From: Clostridium sp031626875
GTDB taxonomy: Bacteria > Bacillota > Clostridia > Clostridiales > Clostridiaceae
DNA length: 64,000 nt
Reading direction: 5' to 3'
Assembly: GCF_031626875.1 (NCBI RefSeq)
Contig: NZ_JANDMF010000031.1
Location: 1-64,000 of the forward strand
Part shown: positions 26,610 to 35,152 of the stretch, in pieces
Layout: every line of letters starts with the position of its first letter
Position numbering within the stretch: the first letter of the stretch is position 1
The notes under the pieces: model-generated
What the model was told of the DNA's origin: nothing
The model's input: only the letters and a program-made list of their open reading frames with translations
Database searches by the model: none
Program-made: the position numbers and the translations under genes

Positions 26610-26644
26610 CCAAGCGTCCTCCTCTTTCCTTTTGAGGGAAGCAC

Positions 26645-26734
26645 TTATTGTTCTACACTAAATAATGTATGGTTCCCTCTAAGAAATGTTCTATTCAAAT
26701 TTTCATTCTTCAGTTTATGAGGTCCCTCATCCAT
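26645..26734 (-). CDS. Possible 29-residue leader peptide
   Basis: An ATG with AAAGGTGGTG upstream at good spacing opens 29 codons, beginning MDEGPHKLKNENLNRT and ending FSVEQ. Its stop is 35 bases before the start of the MgtE_N/CBS gene on the same strand. The 3' part overlaps arms GAGGGAA and TTCCCTC that can form a hairpin around the stop codon and the next gene's leader. Translation of the small ORF could therefore influence expression of the downstream gene. I recognise no family; it could also be chance. Confidence 0.45.
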   Translation of the reverse strand: MDEGPHKLKNENLNRTFLRGNHTLFSVEQ

Positions 26735-26769
26735 TATCTACACCACCTTTTAAATTTAACCATAAAATT

Positions 26770-26787
26770 AGCAGACCAAGGTCTGCT
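26770..26787. terminator. Short hairpin between the repeat and the small ORF
   Basis: AGCAGACC and GGTCTGCT form a perfect 8-bp stem with a 2-base loop. Weak T-rich tails follow on both strands. It could be a bidirectional terminator or part of the 5' leader of the minus-strand genes. Confidence 0.5.
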
Positions 26788-26851
26788 TTATAAAACTTCT
26801 ATATACTTACATTATATATTTATCTATAACAAAAGGCAAAGGAATTTTCAT

Positions 26852-27013
26852 TTAGAGACATGAAAATAAATAACAAGTCCAAATTTACCATCAATATTTT
26901 TCATCATGCAAGGAAACAGATTGGTCTCATAGCAAGCTATTAGATCAATCTGCTGACACAGGGTGATAGAAAATAGTCTGACGAATTGACTTGTTATTTT
27001 TTTGATTGTCCCT
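26852..27013. repeat. 162-bp repeat with inverted ends, copy B (MITE-like)
   Basis: This is the second copy of the element at 461-624, in the opposite orientation and about 85 percent identical by eye. Outer ends TAGAGACATGAAAATAAATA and AAGGGACAATCAAAAAAAT are near inverted repeats. The centre folds into a clean hairpin: CAGATTG pairs with CAATCTG, with ATAG and CTAT further in. It has no coding capacity. It lies in the divergent gap between the CBS gene leader and the YgiQ gene. Together with the small ORF and the hairpin at 26770 it accounts for most of the gap between 26735 and 27112. Confidence 0.75.
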
Positions 27014-27112
27014 TATTATATATCAAAATGCTAATAGATTTGAATATACCCCTCTTGTATGATACTATAAGATGAAACTTTCAGAATATAATATGAATGG
27101 GAGTATAAGAAA

Positions 27113-29020
27113 ATGATTTTAGCTAAAGAATTTTTACCAATTAGTAAAGAAGATATGAAAAAACGTAATATAGATGTTCTAGACTTTATTATTGTTACTG
27201 GTGATGCATATGTAGACCATCCATCATTTGGGACTGCTATTATAGGAAGAACTTTAGAATCTCAAGGATTTACAGTTGGAATTATAGCACAACCAGATTG
27301 GCAAAGCACTGATGATTTCAAGAAATTAGGTACACCTAAATATGGATTTCTAGTTAATTCTGGAAATATTGATTCTATGGTTAACCATTATACAGCTGCA
27401 AAGAAAAAGAGACATGATGATTTATATTCACCAGGTGGCAAATCTGGATATAGACCAGATAGAGCTGTTATTGTGTATTGTAATAAAATTAGAGAAGCTT
27501 TTAAAGATATCCCAATAATAATTGGAGGGATTGAAGCTAGTCTTAGAAGATTTGCTCATTATGATTATTGGAGTAATAAAGTTCGAAGAAGTATCTTACT
27601 TGATTCAAAAGCTGACCTTTTGATATATGGAATGGGTGAAAAAACTATAATTCAAATTGCAGAATTTTTTAAGTATGGTGGTAGCATTTCAAAGATGACT
27701 TCAATTAAAGGTACATGTTTCTTAACTAAGGATATTGAAAACCTTGATAAATATATAATATGCCCATCATATGAAGATGTAGCTAACAATAAAGATGCTT
27801 ATGGAGAAGCATTTAAAACTCAATATTATGAACAAGATAATATCCGTGGAAGAGGAATTATCCAAAAGCATGGAGATAGGTACTTAGTTCAAAACCCACC
27901 TCAAGATTCACTTACAAACGAAGAGATGGATTTTACATATGATATGCCATTTATGAGAACTTATCATCCGATATATGATTCTCAAGGAGGAATTCCAGCA
28001 ATACAAGAAGTTAAGTTTTCTATAACTAGCCATAGAGGTTGTTATGGATCTTGTTCTTTTTGTGCTTTAACATTCCACCAAGGAAGAGTTATTCAAACAA
28101 GAAATGCTGATTCTATAGTAGATGAAGCCAGGCTTTTAACCACTTTTTCTGATTTTAAAGGTTATATTCATGATGTTGGTGGTCCTACAGCTAACTTTAG
28201 ACATAGAGCTTGCAAAACTCAAGCTGAACATGGAACATGTAGAAATAAACAATGTATGTTTCCTAAACCTTGTAAAAATTTAATAATTGATCATAAAGAA
28301 TATCTCTCAGTTTTAAAAAGAATTAGATCAATTAAAGGCATAAAGAAAGTATTTATTAGATCTGGTATTAGATATGATTACTTAATTCATGATAAAAACG
28401 AAGCTTTCTTCAAAGAATTATGTGAACATCATATAAGTGGTCAATTAAAAGTTGCTCCTGAGCATGTTTCTCCTAGAGTTTTAGCCCAAATGGGAAAACC
28501 TACAAGAGAAGTATATGATAGATTTGTAAATAAGTACTTTGAAATAAACAGAAAATTAGATAAGAAACAATTTTTAGTTCCTTATTTAATGTCATCTCAC
28601 CCTGGTTCAGATTTAAATGCTGCAATAGAACTTGCACAATATGTAAAACATATGGGTTATACCCCAGAGCAAGTTCAAGATTTTTATCCAACACCAGGTA
28701 GTTTATCTACAACAATCTATTATATTGGTTTTAACCCTTTAACTGGTGAAAAAGTCTATACTCCTAAAACACAAGAAGAAAAAAATATGCAAAGAGCACT
28801 AATACAATTTTCAGTGCCAAAGAATTATGAAAAGGTAAAAAAAGCTTTAATTATAGCTGGAAGAGAAGACTTAATAGGAAATGGTAAAGACTGCTTAATC
28901 CAAGCTACTACTCCTAGACATAACAAAAATAAAAAGAGTTCAAATACTTCTAATTCTTCTAGTAAGACTAATAAAAATTCAAATTATAGAAAAAATTCTA
29001 GAGGAAAGAAGAGAAACTAA
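27113..29020 (+). CDS. YgiQ family radical SAM protein
   Basis: The 635-residue protein has a B12-like N-terminal domain (VDHPSFGTAIIGRTLESQG). The radical-SAM core carries the cluster cysteines as SHRGCYGSCSFCALTFHQGR (C-x3-C-x2-C), with GGIEASLRRFAHYDYW before it and GQLKVAPEHVSPRVL after it. The last 40 residues are a basic, serine/asparagine-rich tail (KNKKSSNTSNSSSKTN). The family is widespread and conserved, but its reaction is not established; radical chemistry on an unknown substrate is inferred. GGGAG precedes the ATG. It is a single-gene unit ending in a bidirectional terminator. Confidence 0.92.
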   Translation: MILAKEFLPISKEDMKKRNIDVLDFIIVTGDAYVDHPSFGTAIIGRTLESQGFTVGIIAQPDWQSTDDFKKLGTPKYGFLVNSGNIDSMVNHYTAAKKKRHDDLYSPGGKSGYRPDRAVIVYCNKIREAFKDIPIIIGGIEASLRRFAHYDYWSNKVRRSILLDSKADLLIYGMGEKTIIQIAEFFKYGGSISKMTSIKGTCFLTKDIENLDKYIICPSYEDVANNKDAYGEAFKTQYYEQDNIRGRGIIQKHGDRYLVQNPPQDSLTNEEMDFTYDMPFMRTYHPIYDSQGGIPAIQEVKFSITSHRGCYGSCSFCALTFHQGRVIQTRNADSIVDEARLLTTFSDFKGYIHDVGGPTANFRHRACKTQAEHGTCRNKQCMFPKPCKNLIIDHKEYLSVLKRIRSIKGIKKVFIRSGIRYDYLIHDKNEAFFKELCEHHISGQLKVAPEHVSPRVLAQMGKPTREVYDRFVNKYFEINRKLDKKQFLVPYLMSSHPGSDLNAAIELAQYVKHMGYTPEQVQDFYPTPGSLSTTIYYIGFNPLTGEKVYTPKTQEEKNMQRALIQFSVPKNYEKVKKALIIAGREDLIGNGKDCLIQATTPRHNKNKKSSNTSNSSSKTNKNSNYRKNSRGKKRN

Positions 29021-29021
29021 T

Positions 29022-29058
29022 AAAAGCTGTTTCAAGTCAATTGCTTGAAACAGCTTTT
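29022..29058. terminator. Bidirectional terminator
   Basis: AAAAGCTGTTTCAAG and CTTGAAACAGCTTTT form a perfect 15-bp stem with a short loop. It serves the YgiQ gene on the plus strand, and the convergent membrane-protein gene, whose stop codon is in the loop. Confidence 0.9.
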
Positions 29059-29705
29059 ATAGATTGTCTTTTAAAAGTATTAACTGCTAGATTCATTATT
29101 ATTATAAAAATTCCATCTCCAATTATAGGATATGGAAAAAATCTAATTCCACCTAAATACAATATATTCTCAACTATTACCATAGTCAGGGCTGTGATTA
29201 AATATATCATTCCATGTCTATTATTATTAGGTTTATCAAAAAAATAGACACAAAAAACAAGTAAAAATCCTACTAAAACTAAGGATATTAAATATAACAT
29301 AGCCTCATTATTTACATTAATTATATACCCATATGTAGGATTAAATATAATTTTTCCCTTAAAGAAAATCATACCTATACAATAAAAACATAAAAGTATA
29401 GTTGCAATTATATAATTAAAATTAAAATTAAGTTTATCCCATCTTAAATATACATATGATAGAGCTAGTACCATTAATGGTATTGCTAAATGGTTTAGAA
29501 ATAATAAAGGTTTTAAAAGATGAACAAATGTTCCACCTTTTATCACAGATAACAAAAATAGTCCTATATATCTTAATATAAATAAAATACTAACAAATGT
29601 CATATATAATCTTATTTTTTTAGGTGATAATCTCATATTCTTTAGTATTAATAGATAAAGAAAAAAAATAATAAGTAACAAAAAAATGTAATATGCAAAA
29701 TTCAC
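29037..29705 (-). CDS. Polytopic membrane protein of unknown function
   Basis: The protein of about 222 residues is hydrophobic along its whole length, with about seven predicted membrane helices separated by short basic loops (KNMRLSPKKIRLYM, FDKPNNNRHGM). I recognise no family signature. I chose a GTG start seven bases after GGAGG; the ATG six codons earlier would put this site inside the gene and has no other. It follows the diacylglycerol-kinase-family gene by about 50 bases and may be co-transcribed with it, so a role in membrane lipid biology is possible but not shown. Confidence 0.65.
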   Translation of the reverse strand: MNFAYYIFLLLIIFFLYLLILKNMRLSPKKIRLYMTFVSILFILRYIGLFLLSVIKGGTFVHLLKPLLFLNHLAIPLMVLALSYVYLRWDKLNFNFNYIIATILLCFYCIGMIFFKGKIIFNPTYGYIINVNNEAMLYLISLVLVGFLLVFCVYFFDKPNNNRHGMIYLITALTMVIVENILYLGGIRFFPYPIIGDGIFIIIMNLAVNTFKRQSIKAVSSN

Positions 29706-29757
29706 AAGGAGTCCTCCAAACATACTTTATTGTTACTTATTATTATTATTATCTATT

Positions 29758-30636
29758 TTATTTTATTCCTAAAACTTTAATTCCACCCTTTATACATTGT
29801 ATATGAAGAGGAAAATCTGGTCCTTTTTCTCCATCAATATCAGTTAAAATGTCTTCATTAGATTCAATAATTACATCATCTGTTTTAAAGTAAATTACTT
29901 TTTCAGAATCTAAGTGGTCACCTTTAAGTATTTTTATAAACAAAGGAAGTATATCACGAATTGCTACTGCCTTAATTACTATAACATCAAGATATCCATC
30001 CATTAAGTCTGCCCTATTAGCAAGTTTAAAGCTACCAGCTGTTTGTCCGTTAAACACAAGAAATAAATACATTTCACCTTCATATTCTAATTCTTTAGCC
30101 TTAAGCCTTACCTTTAATTTTCTAAAATTAGGTATTTCTTCTAGTCCCTTTAAATAATATGCTAATTTTCCTATTGTATTTTTTAAATTCACATCAGTTT
30201 TTTGAGATATATCTGTAAACAAGCCAGAACTAGCTACATTTACAAAATACTTATTATTTATTTTCCCTATATCTACTGGAGTCGGTTCTGTAGATAATAT
30301 TCGTTCACAAGCTTCTGTTACATCTTGAGGTATATTTAAAAAAGTTCCGAAATCATTTGCAGTTCCAACTGGTAAAATAGCAATAGGTAAATCTAATCCC
30401 TTATTTTTCATGGCATTAACTACAGAATCTACCGTTCCATCCCCACCTGCAACTAACACATATTTATAAGATTCATCTACAATATCAAATGCCTCTAAAA
30501 TATCTTTATTCTTTTGTATTCTATATGGTACTACTTGATATCCTTTTTCTTGATGTAGTCTAAAAACATTATCTAATTCATGTAAAATTATATTTTCCCC
30601 TGAATATGGGTTATATATAAATCTAACTTTTTGCAT
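29758..30636 (-). CDS. Diacylglycerol kinase family lipid kinase
   Basis: The 292-residue protein belongs to the DgkB/YegS/BmrU family. Near the N-terminus are RFIYNPYSG and the nucleotide-binding VLVAGGDGTVDSVVNAM, followed by AILPVGTANDFGTFL. The C-terminal beta domain has LVFNGQTAGSFKLANRADLMDGYLDV and the family's closing DGEKGP motif. It phosphorylates diacylglycerol or a related lipid, recycling it to phosphatidic acid. The lipid specificity is inferred. GGAGG precedes the ATG. It lies divergent from pssA across a 200-base gap. Confidence 0.88.
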   Translation of the reverse strand: MQKVRFIYNPYSGENIILHELDNVFRLHQEKGYQVVPYRIQKNKDILEAFDIVDESYKYVLVAGGDGTVDSVVNAMKNKGLDLPIAILPVGTANDFGTFLNIPQDVTEACERILSTEPTPVDIGKINNKYFVNVASSGLFTDISQKTDVNLKNTIGKLAYYLKGLEEIPNFRKLKVRLKAKELEYEGEMYLFLVFNGQTAGSFKLANRADLMDGYLDVIVIKAVAIRDILPLFIKILKGDHLDSEKVIYFKTDDVIIESNEDILTDIDGEKGPDFPLHIQCIKGGIKVLGIK

Positions 30637-30834
30637 AAATTACCTCCATTATTTAATCCCTAATAAGGATTATAACATCAATATAATGTAATGTCGAGAA
30701 TCTCGCTTACAACTTTATCCCAAGGTTATCCTAAAATAACATTAAGTTTATCTTAATATATATTGTAACTCTTATATTATACTAATTTCTGTGCTATAAT
30801 AATTCATTGTAATAATGTTTTTAGGAGTGATTAT

Positions 30835-31365
30835 ATGAGAAAAAGTTGTATTCCTAATATCTTTACCTTTATAAATCTTTCATGTGGAGTTATATCTTTA
30901 TTATATACACATCTAGGTAATTATATTTTAGCAAGTATCTTTATACTTATTGCCGGTTTAGTTGATAGATATGATGGAAGAGTGGCTAGATTTTTACAAG
31001 TATCAAGTGAATTAGGAAAAGAGCTAGATTCTTTAGCAGACTTGGTATCCTTTGGAGTTGCCCCATCACTATTATTATATTTACTTTTTGGATTAGACAA
31101 ACTTGGTCCTTATGGGATATTTGGTCTTATATTATTAATAACTTTACCAATATGTGGCGCCTTTAGATTGGCTAGATTTAATACTTCATCTTTTGATGGT
31201 GTATTTACTGGTGTTCCTATAACTATTATTGGTTGCTTTTTAGCACTATTTGCACTCATATGTAGTTCTATTAATAATATTTTTGTTCCAAATCTTGTAA
31301 CTGCTATTTTAATGCTTATTGGATCTTATCTAATGGTAAGTAATTTACATTTTAAAAAATTATAA
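30835..31365 (+). CDS. pssA: CDP-diacylglycerol--serine O-phosphatidyltransferase
   Basis: The 176-residue membrane enzyme makes phosphatidylserine from CDP-diacylglycerol and serine. It starts RKSCIPNIFTFINLSCG, typical of PssA, and has the CDP-alcohol phosphotransferase motif DG-x2-AR-x8-G-x3-D-x3-D (DGRVARFLQVSSELGKELDSLAD). About five or six membrane helices follow. No decarboxylase gene lies beside it. A TATAAT box sits about 45 bases before the start with a poor -35. A hairpin terminator follows the stop. Confidence 0.9.
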   Translation: MRKSCIPNIFTFINLSCGVISLLYTHLGNYILASIFILIAGLVDRYDGRVARFLQVSSELGKELDSLADLVSFGVAPSLLLYLLFGLDKLGPYGIFGLILLITLPICGAFRLARFNTSSFDGVFTGVPITIIGCFLALFALICSSINNIFVPNLVTAILMLIGSYLMVSNLHFKKL

Positions 31366-31380
31366 AACTATATTTGAAGA

Positions 31381-31414
31381 AGAACTGCCTTAATCATTAG
31401 ACAGTTCTTTTCTA
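31381..31414 (+). terminator. Terminator of pssA
   Basis: AAGAACTG and CAGTTCTT, with inner TAAT/ATTA pairing, form a hairpin followed by TTTTCT on the plus strand, 16 bases after the pssA stop. Confidence 0.75.
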
Positions 31415-31415
31415 A

Positions 31416-31745
31416 TTAATTATGATATTCTAATTCATTATGTATTTCAGTCTTAATACTTTCCTTTTCAGTATTTTCAGAAATAACTTCATTCTTTAAG
31501 AAACAATACTTAATATATGATTCTTCACATTTTTCAATTACCTTTAATAAATCATCAATTAATTCGCCAATTTCATGAATTCTATCTACAGCATCCTTAA
31601 TTTCACTCTTTTTAGCTAATTGTACAGTATTTAGCTCTGCAGCACTGCTAACTAATAATCTATACATATCAACATAATTTCTAAGAAGAGTATTTAAATT
31701 ATTTAAATCTTCATAGTGACGATGTATAACTTTATCATATCCCAA
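31416..31745 (-). CDS. Small helical protein of unknown function
   Basis: The 109-residue, charged protein is predicted almost wholly helical, with heptad-like spacing in IHEIGELIDDLLKVIEKCEESYIKY, suggesting a coiled coil. It has no signal peptide or membrane segment, and I recognise no family. It starts with TTG, seven bases after AGAGGTG. A strong terminator lies just upstream, after the 54-residue gene, so it must have its own promoter in a very short gap. It converges on pssA. Confidence 0.6.
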   Translation of the reverse strand: MGYDKVIHRHYEDLNNLNTLLRNYVDMYRLLVSSAAELNTVQLAKKSEIKDAVDRIHEIGELIDDLLKVIEKCEESYIKYCFLKNEVISENTEKESIKTEIHNELEYHN

Positions 31746-31783
31746 ATTTAATTCACCTCTTTTAATTATCTAAATTGGCACTT

Positions 31784-31818
31784 TGGAAAGAAAGGAGCTG
31801 CTAAATACAGCTCCTTTC
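31784..31818 (-). terminator. Terminator after the 54-residue gene
   Basis: On the minus strand GAAAGGAGCTG and CAGCTCCTTTC form a perfect 11-bp stem with a 7-base loop, followed by TTTCC. It starts three bases after the small gene's stop. Confidence 0.85.
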
Positions 31819-31821
31819 AAA

Positions 31822-31986
31822 TTAACCAATTTCATTTTTTAAATACTCATCATCAGCTTCTTTAAAAACATCTTTCTCATCTGCATCTTTTTTAAGATTA
31901 TCTTCTTCCTCCATGTTATCAAAAAAATTTGATTCATGAACCTTTACTACAGGAAAGAAAAATTCTTCTGGTATTCTATAAAACAT
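31822..31986 (-). CDS. Small acidic protein, 54 residues
   Basis: An ATG six bases after a strong AAGGAGG opens 54 codons, beginning MFYRIPEEFFFPVVKVHESN. The N-terminal 22 residues are aromatic and hydrophobic. The rest is highly acidic (MEEEDNLKKDADEKDV, FKEADDEYLKNEIG). The stop is followed at once by a perfect terminator, and the start is 17 bases from the rubrerythrin stop. The good ribosome-binding site and clean operon end make it a real gene in my view. I recognise no family; co-expression with rubrerythrin suggests an oxidative-stress or spore context. Confidence 0.7.
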   Translation of the reverse strand: MFYRIPEEFFFPVVKVHESNFFDNMEEEDNLKKDADEKDVFKEADDEYLKNEIG

Positions 31987-32003
31987 ACTAGCCTCCTTAG
32001 AAA

Positions 32004-32540
32004 TTATTCTTTACTTTCTAAAGGTTTAAAATATGCTCTTGGATATTTACATAGAGGACACGATATTGGAGCTTCTTTTCCTTCATGGATATAACCACAA
32101 TTCATACATTGCCATAAAGAAACTTCATCACTTTTAAAAACAGTATCATCCTTTATTTCATTTGCTAATTTCAAAAATCTCTCTCCATGAAACTCTTCAA
32201 CTTCTTGTAGTTCCTTGTAAAAATCAGCTATCTCTATAAAACCTTCATCTCTTGCTATCTCTTCAAATTCTTTATAGATTTTTTTACTTTCATCATTCTC
32301 ACCCATTACAGCATCTATTAAATTTTTTTCTGTTGATGAAACTTTTTTCAAAAACCTATTATACACTTCTCTTGCATGAGCTTTTTCATTTTCTGCAGTT
32401 TCATCAAAAATTTCTCCTATCCATCTATAACCCTCACATCGCGCACGATCAGCATAGAATGAATATTTATTTCTTGCTCTTGATTCTCCTGCAAAAGTTT
32501 TATAAAGACATCTTTCTGTTTTACTTCCTTTTAGATCCAT
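32004..32540 (-). CDS. Rubrerythrin
   Basis: The 178-residue protein has an N-terminal diiron four-helix bundle with the E-x2-R/H ligand repeats (FAGESRARNKYSFYA, ETAENEKAHAREVY, ELQEVEEFHGERF). A C-terminal rubredoxin-like iron site follows, with two CxxC pairs (WQCMNCGYIHEG and CPLCKYP). Rubrerythrins reduce hydrogen peroxide in anaerobes. I chose the ATG of MDLKGSKTE, which has AGGAG at good spacing; an earlier ATG adds 14 unlike residues. It is followed by the 54-residue gene and lies 50 bases after spoVR on the same strand. Confidence 0.92.
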   Translation of the reverse strand: MDLKGSKTERCLYKTFAGESRARNKYSFYADRARCEGYRWIGEIFDETAENEKAHAREVYNRFLKKVSSTEKNLIDAVMGENDESKKIYKEFEEIARDEGFIEIADFYKELQEVEEFHGERFLKLANEIKDDTVFKSDEVSLWQCMNCGYIHEGKEAPISCPLCKYPRAYFKPLESKE

Positions 32541-32590
32541 TACATTTCTCCTAAGTATTCCTTCTATCAATAAATTATTCATATATCCTA

Positions 32591-33970
32591 TTATTTGTTA
32601 CTATCTAAAATTGTTATTTTTCCCTCCTCACAATTTATTGTGAATCCCTTACCATCCTTTGATTTGCTGATTAACTTTACAGTATGCCCCCACAAACCTT
32701 GTATATGTTTTAAAGTTTCTTTTGCATAAACAAGTTCAAGTTCACGACCATCATATACATGCTCTAAAACTAGAGTATTATTTTTCTTATTTAAATCTAT
32801 CACTCTAATATAAGGAATCATTCCTAATCCACTATTAAAAGATAGATTATCTCTAATTTCTTCCCATCCGTATTCATCTGAAACTTCTTGTATTACATAA
32901 TCAAAGCTTCTCTTTCCATATTGAAATAGATTTAAATCTTCACACAATTCTCTTGTTAAATATCTTCTAATAAATGAAGCATCTCTTTCTATTTCTCTAA
33001 CTTCAAATATCTTTTTCCTACCATATCTCTTTTCTAAATCTTGAAAAATTTTAAATCCAATATAATAAGGATTAAGACCTCCAATCATTGGAGCAACTAC
33101 ATCATTATGTCTTTTTAAAAATTCAATGTGCAAGTCATCAGACAAGTTTAATTCTTTTAATATAGTATAGTGCCAAAAGCTAGCCCATCCCTCATTCATA
33201 GTTTTAGTCTCAATTTGTGGTAAGAAATATTCAGCTTCTCTTTTAACTATCTTTAAAATATTTCTTTCCCAATCTTCTAAATCTCCATGCTCAATTATAA
33301 ATCCTACCAGATCATCATACGGTTCAAGTGGAACCTTATCTAAATCAGGCAAATCTATAACTTTATTGGAATCCAATATTCCTCTATTATCTACTTTCCT
33401 TTTATATTCATCAATTATATCTCTTCTAATTTCAGCATCAGTTCTTTGCTTTTGTCCAATTACACGTCCAACATTCAACTTTATAGCATGAGCTGAATCT
33501 AAAATTCTCTCAACTTTCTCATATCCAATACCTGGAGTATTTATATAATTTCTTATTGTGTCTGCATCTAATTTAAATAGTTCTAATGAATATTTAGCTC
33601 TTGTTCCCTCTTTGAACAATCTATTATTCTTAAAAAAATCATTATGTCCATAAACATGCGCCATAGTTAATATCTGTAAAAGCAAAGTATTTTCTCTCAT
33701 CAAATATGCCAGACATGGATCAGAATTTATTACCATCTCATAAGGCAACCCTGTTAAATTTAAAGAATATAAAGTTTTATTTTTTTCATACGATTTTCCG
33801 AAACTCCAGTGTGGATATCTAGAAGGCATACCTACGTATGCCTCATATCCTAACATTTCATTAAATCCTATTATCTCAAATTCTTGAGGGTAAAAGTCTA
33901 ATCCAAGTTCAGTAGCTTTCTTTTCTATTTTTTCATTCCATTTCATCAAATCCTTAAGATTATAATCCAC
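32591..33970 (-). CDS. spoVR: SpoVR family protein
   Basis: The protein of about 459 residues shows the SpoVR family pattern: FEIIGFNEMLGYEAYVGMPSRYPHWSFGKSYE near the N-terminus, then NEGWASFWHYTIL with a conserved histidine, and LNPYYIGFKIFQDLEKRYG. In Bacillus SpoVR is needed for proper spore cortex formation; its biochemical role is unknown. I chose a GTG start, which follows AAAGGAGG at normal spacing; the longer ATG form lacks this. It ends the prkA-yhbH-spoVR operon, separated from yhbH by two bases. Confidence 0.92.
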   Translation of the reverse strand: MDYNLKDLMKWNEKIEKKATELGLDFYPQEFEIIGFNEMLGYEAYVGMPSRYPHWSFGKSYEKNKTLYSLNLTGLPYEMVINSDPCLAYLMRENTLLLQILTMAHVYGHNDFFKNNRLFKEGTRAKYSLELFKLDADTIRNYINTPGIGYEKVERILDSAHAIKLNVGRVIGQKQRTDAEIRRDIIDEYKRKVDNRGILDSNKVIDLPDLDKVPLEPYDDLVGFIIEHGDLEDWERNILKIVKREAEYFLPQIETKTMNEGWASFWHYTILKELNLSDDLHIEFLKRHNDVVAPMIGGLNPYYIGFKIFQDLEKRYGRKKIFEVREIERDASFIRRYLTRELCEDLNLFQYGKRSFDYVIQEVSDEYGWEEIRDNLSFNSGLGMIPYIRVIDLNKKNNTLVLEHVYDGRELELVYAKETLKHIQGLWGHTVKLISKSKDGKGFTINCEEGKITILDSNK

Positions 33971-33972
33971 CT

Positions 33973-35145
33973 TTACTCCTCCTTTAACTCTTTGCTTAGC
34001 ATAAGTTTTAATGCATCCCACAGATCTTTTTTCTCTTTTACTATAACAGGAACAAAATTATTTAACTTTATTTCCTTAGAAAATCTATAATACATAGTAG
34101 TTGAATAAGTTGATGGTAATAACTCCGCATACCCAAACATATTACTTATTTTACTTAATTCCTTTACAGCAATCATAGCTTTCTCATTATCTTCAGTCCA
34201 GTTATCACCATCTGAAGCATATACAGGATAAATATTCCACACAGTTGGAGGATACTTTTCCTTTATTAACTGTAAAGCTAAATTTAAACCACTTGAAATA
34301 TAAGTTCCACCTGATTCTGCCTTATGGAAAAATTCATACTCATCTACTTTTTTTGCAATTGTTGTATGAGATATAAATTCAAATGCAATATTGTTATATT
34401 TTCTTCTTAAAAACTTGGATAATACAAAGAAGAACGATCTAGCTAAAAACTTTTTAGAACTATCCATAGAGCCTGATACATCCATGATGAAAATCATAAC
34501 AGCATTACTTTCACGTTTTGGCTTTTTCTTAACTCTATAATATCTTAAATCTTCTTCTCTAAAAGGAAATCTTCCAATATCCTCTTCAACATCTTCTTCT
34601 TTTAAAGCTCTAATTTTCCCTTGTTTTCTTGCAATCTTAGACATTACAGTCTTCTTTTTAGCTAGTCTTGGATTTATCCCATATCTTTGATACCCTTGTT
34701 TTTTGCCTGCTGATTCTGTTACTATTTCAGAATATTTCTTTCTATCTAAGTTAGGCAAATCTAAATCTTCAGTGATATAGTCTAGTAATTCTTCTAAAGT
34801 GATTTCTGTTTCATAAATATCCTCACCTTCATTATTGCCAGCTCCTACACCACCTTTTCCTGCTCTCGAATCTTCTGATCCAATTTTTTCTCCTCGTTTT
34901 TCTTCACCAGTTCCAGAAGCAACACCTTTTGTGTTTTTTCCATAAACAAACTGATATTCTTTAATTCCCCTTATTGGTATCTTAAACTTTTTATTCTTAC
35001 CTTCTCCTATAATGCTTTCTTCTGATAAAATATCACCTAAATTTTCTTTGATTGATTTATCCACTAACTGCCTATGTCTTCTTCTATCTTCAATGGATCT
35101 ATCGTGATCAACTATATTTTCACTATTATCCCTAAAGATGGCCAT
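33973..35145 (-). CDS. yhbH: DUF444 protein YhbH/YeaH
   Basis: The protein of about 390 residues belongs to the YhbH/YeaH (DUF444) family. It begins MAIFRDNSENIVDHDRSIEDRRRHR, and has LDLPNLDRKK and a von Willebrand A-like domain with the metal site MIFIMDVSGSMDSSKK. Residues 50-120 include a glycine/glutamate-rich linker (GEEKRGEKIGSEDSRAG). The gene is almost always found with prkA and spoVR, and is linked to sporulation in Bacillus. I chose the ATG with AGGA about 11 bases upstream. It lies 7 bases after prkA. Confidence 0.9.
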   Translation of the reverse strand: MAIFRDNSENIVDHDRSIEDRRRHRQLVDKSIKENLGDILSEESIIGEGKNKKFKIPIRGIKEYQFVYGKNTKGVASGTGEEKRGEKIGSEDSRAGKGGVGAGNNEGEDIYETEITLEELLDYITEDLDLPNLDRKKYSEIVTESAGKKQGYQRYGINPRLAKKKTVMSKIARKQGKIRALKEEDVEEDIGRFPFREEDLRYYRVKKKPKRESNAVMIFIMDVSGSMDSSKKFLARSFFFVLSKFLRRKYNNIAFEFISHTTIAKKVDEYEFFHKAESGGTYISSGLNLALQLIKEKYPPTVWNIYPVYASDGDNWTEDNEKAMIAVKELSKISNMFGYAELLPSTYSTTMYYRFSKEIKLNNFVPVIVKEKKDLWDALKLMLSKELKEE

Positions 35146-35152
35146 TATTCTA

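Noticed and set aside
26610..26850. Magnesium riboswitch (M-box) before the MgtE_N/CBS gene
   Set aside because: None of the conserved M-box sequence blocks can be seen; the region is better explained by a small ORF with hairpins.
461..27013. A composite transposon bounded by the two inverted repeats
   Set aside because: The segment between holds core housekeeping genes in a normal operon order, and no transposase is present.
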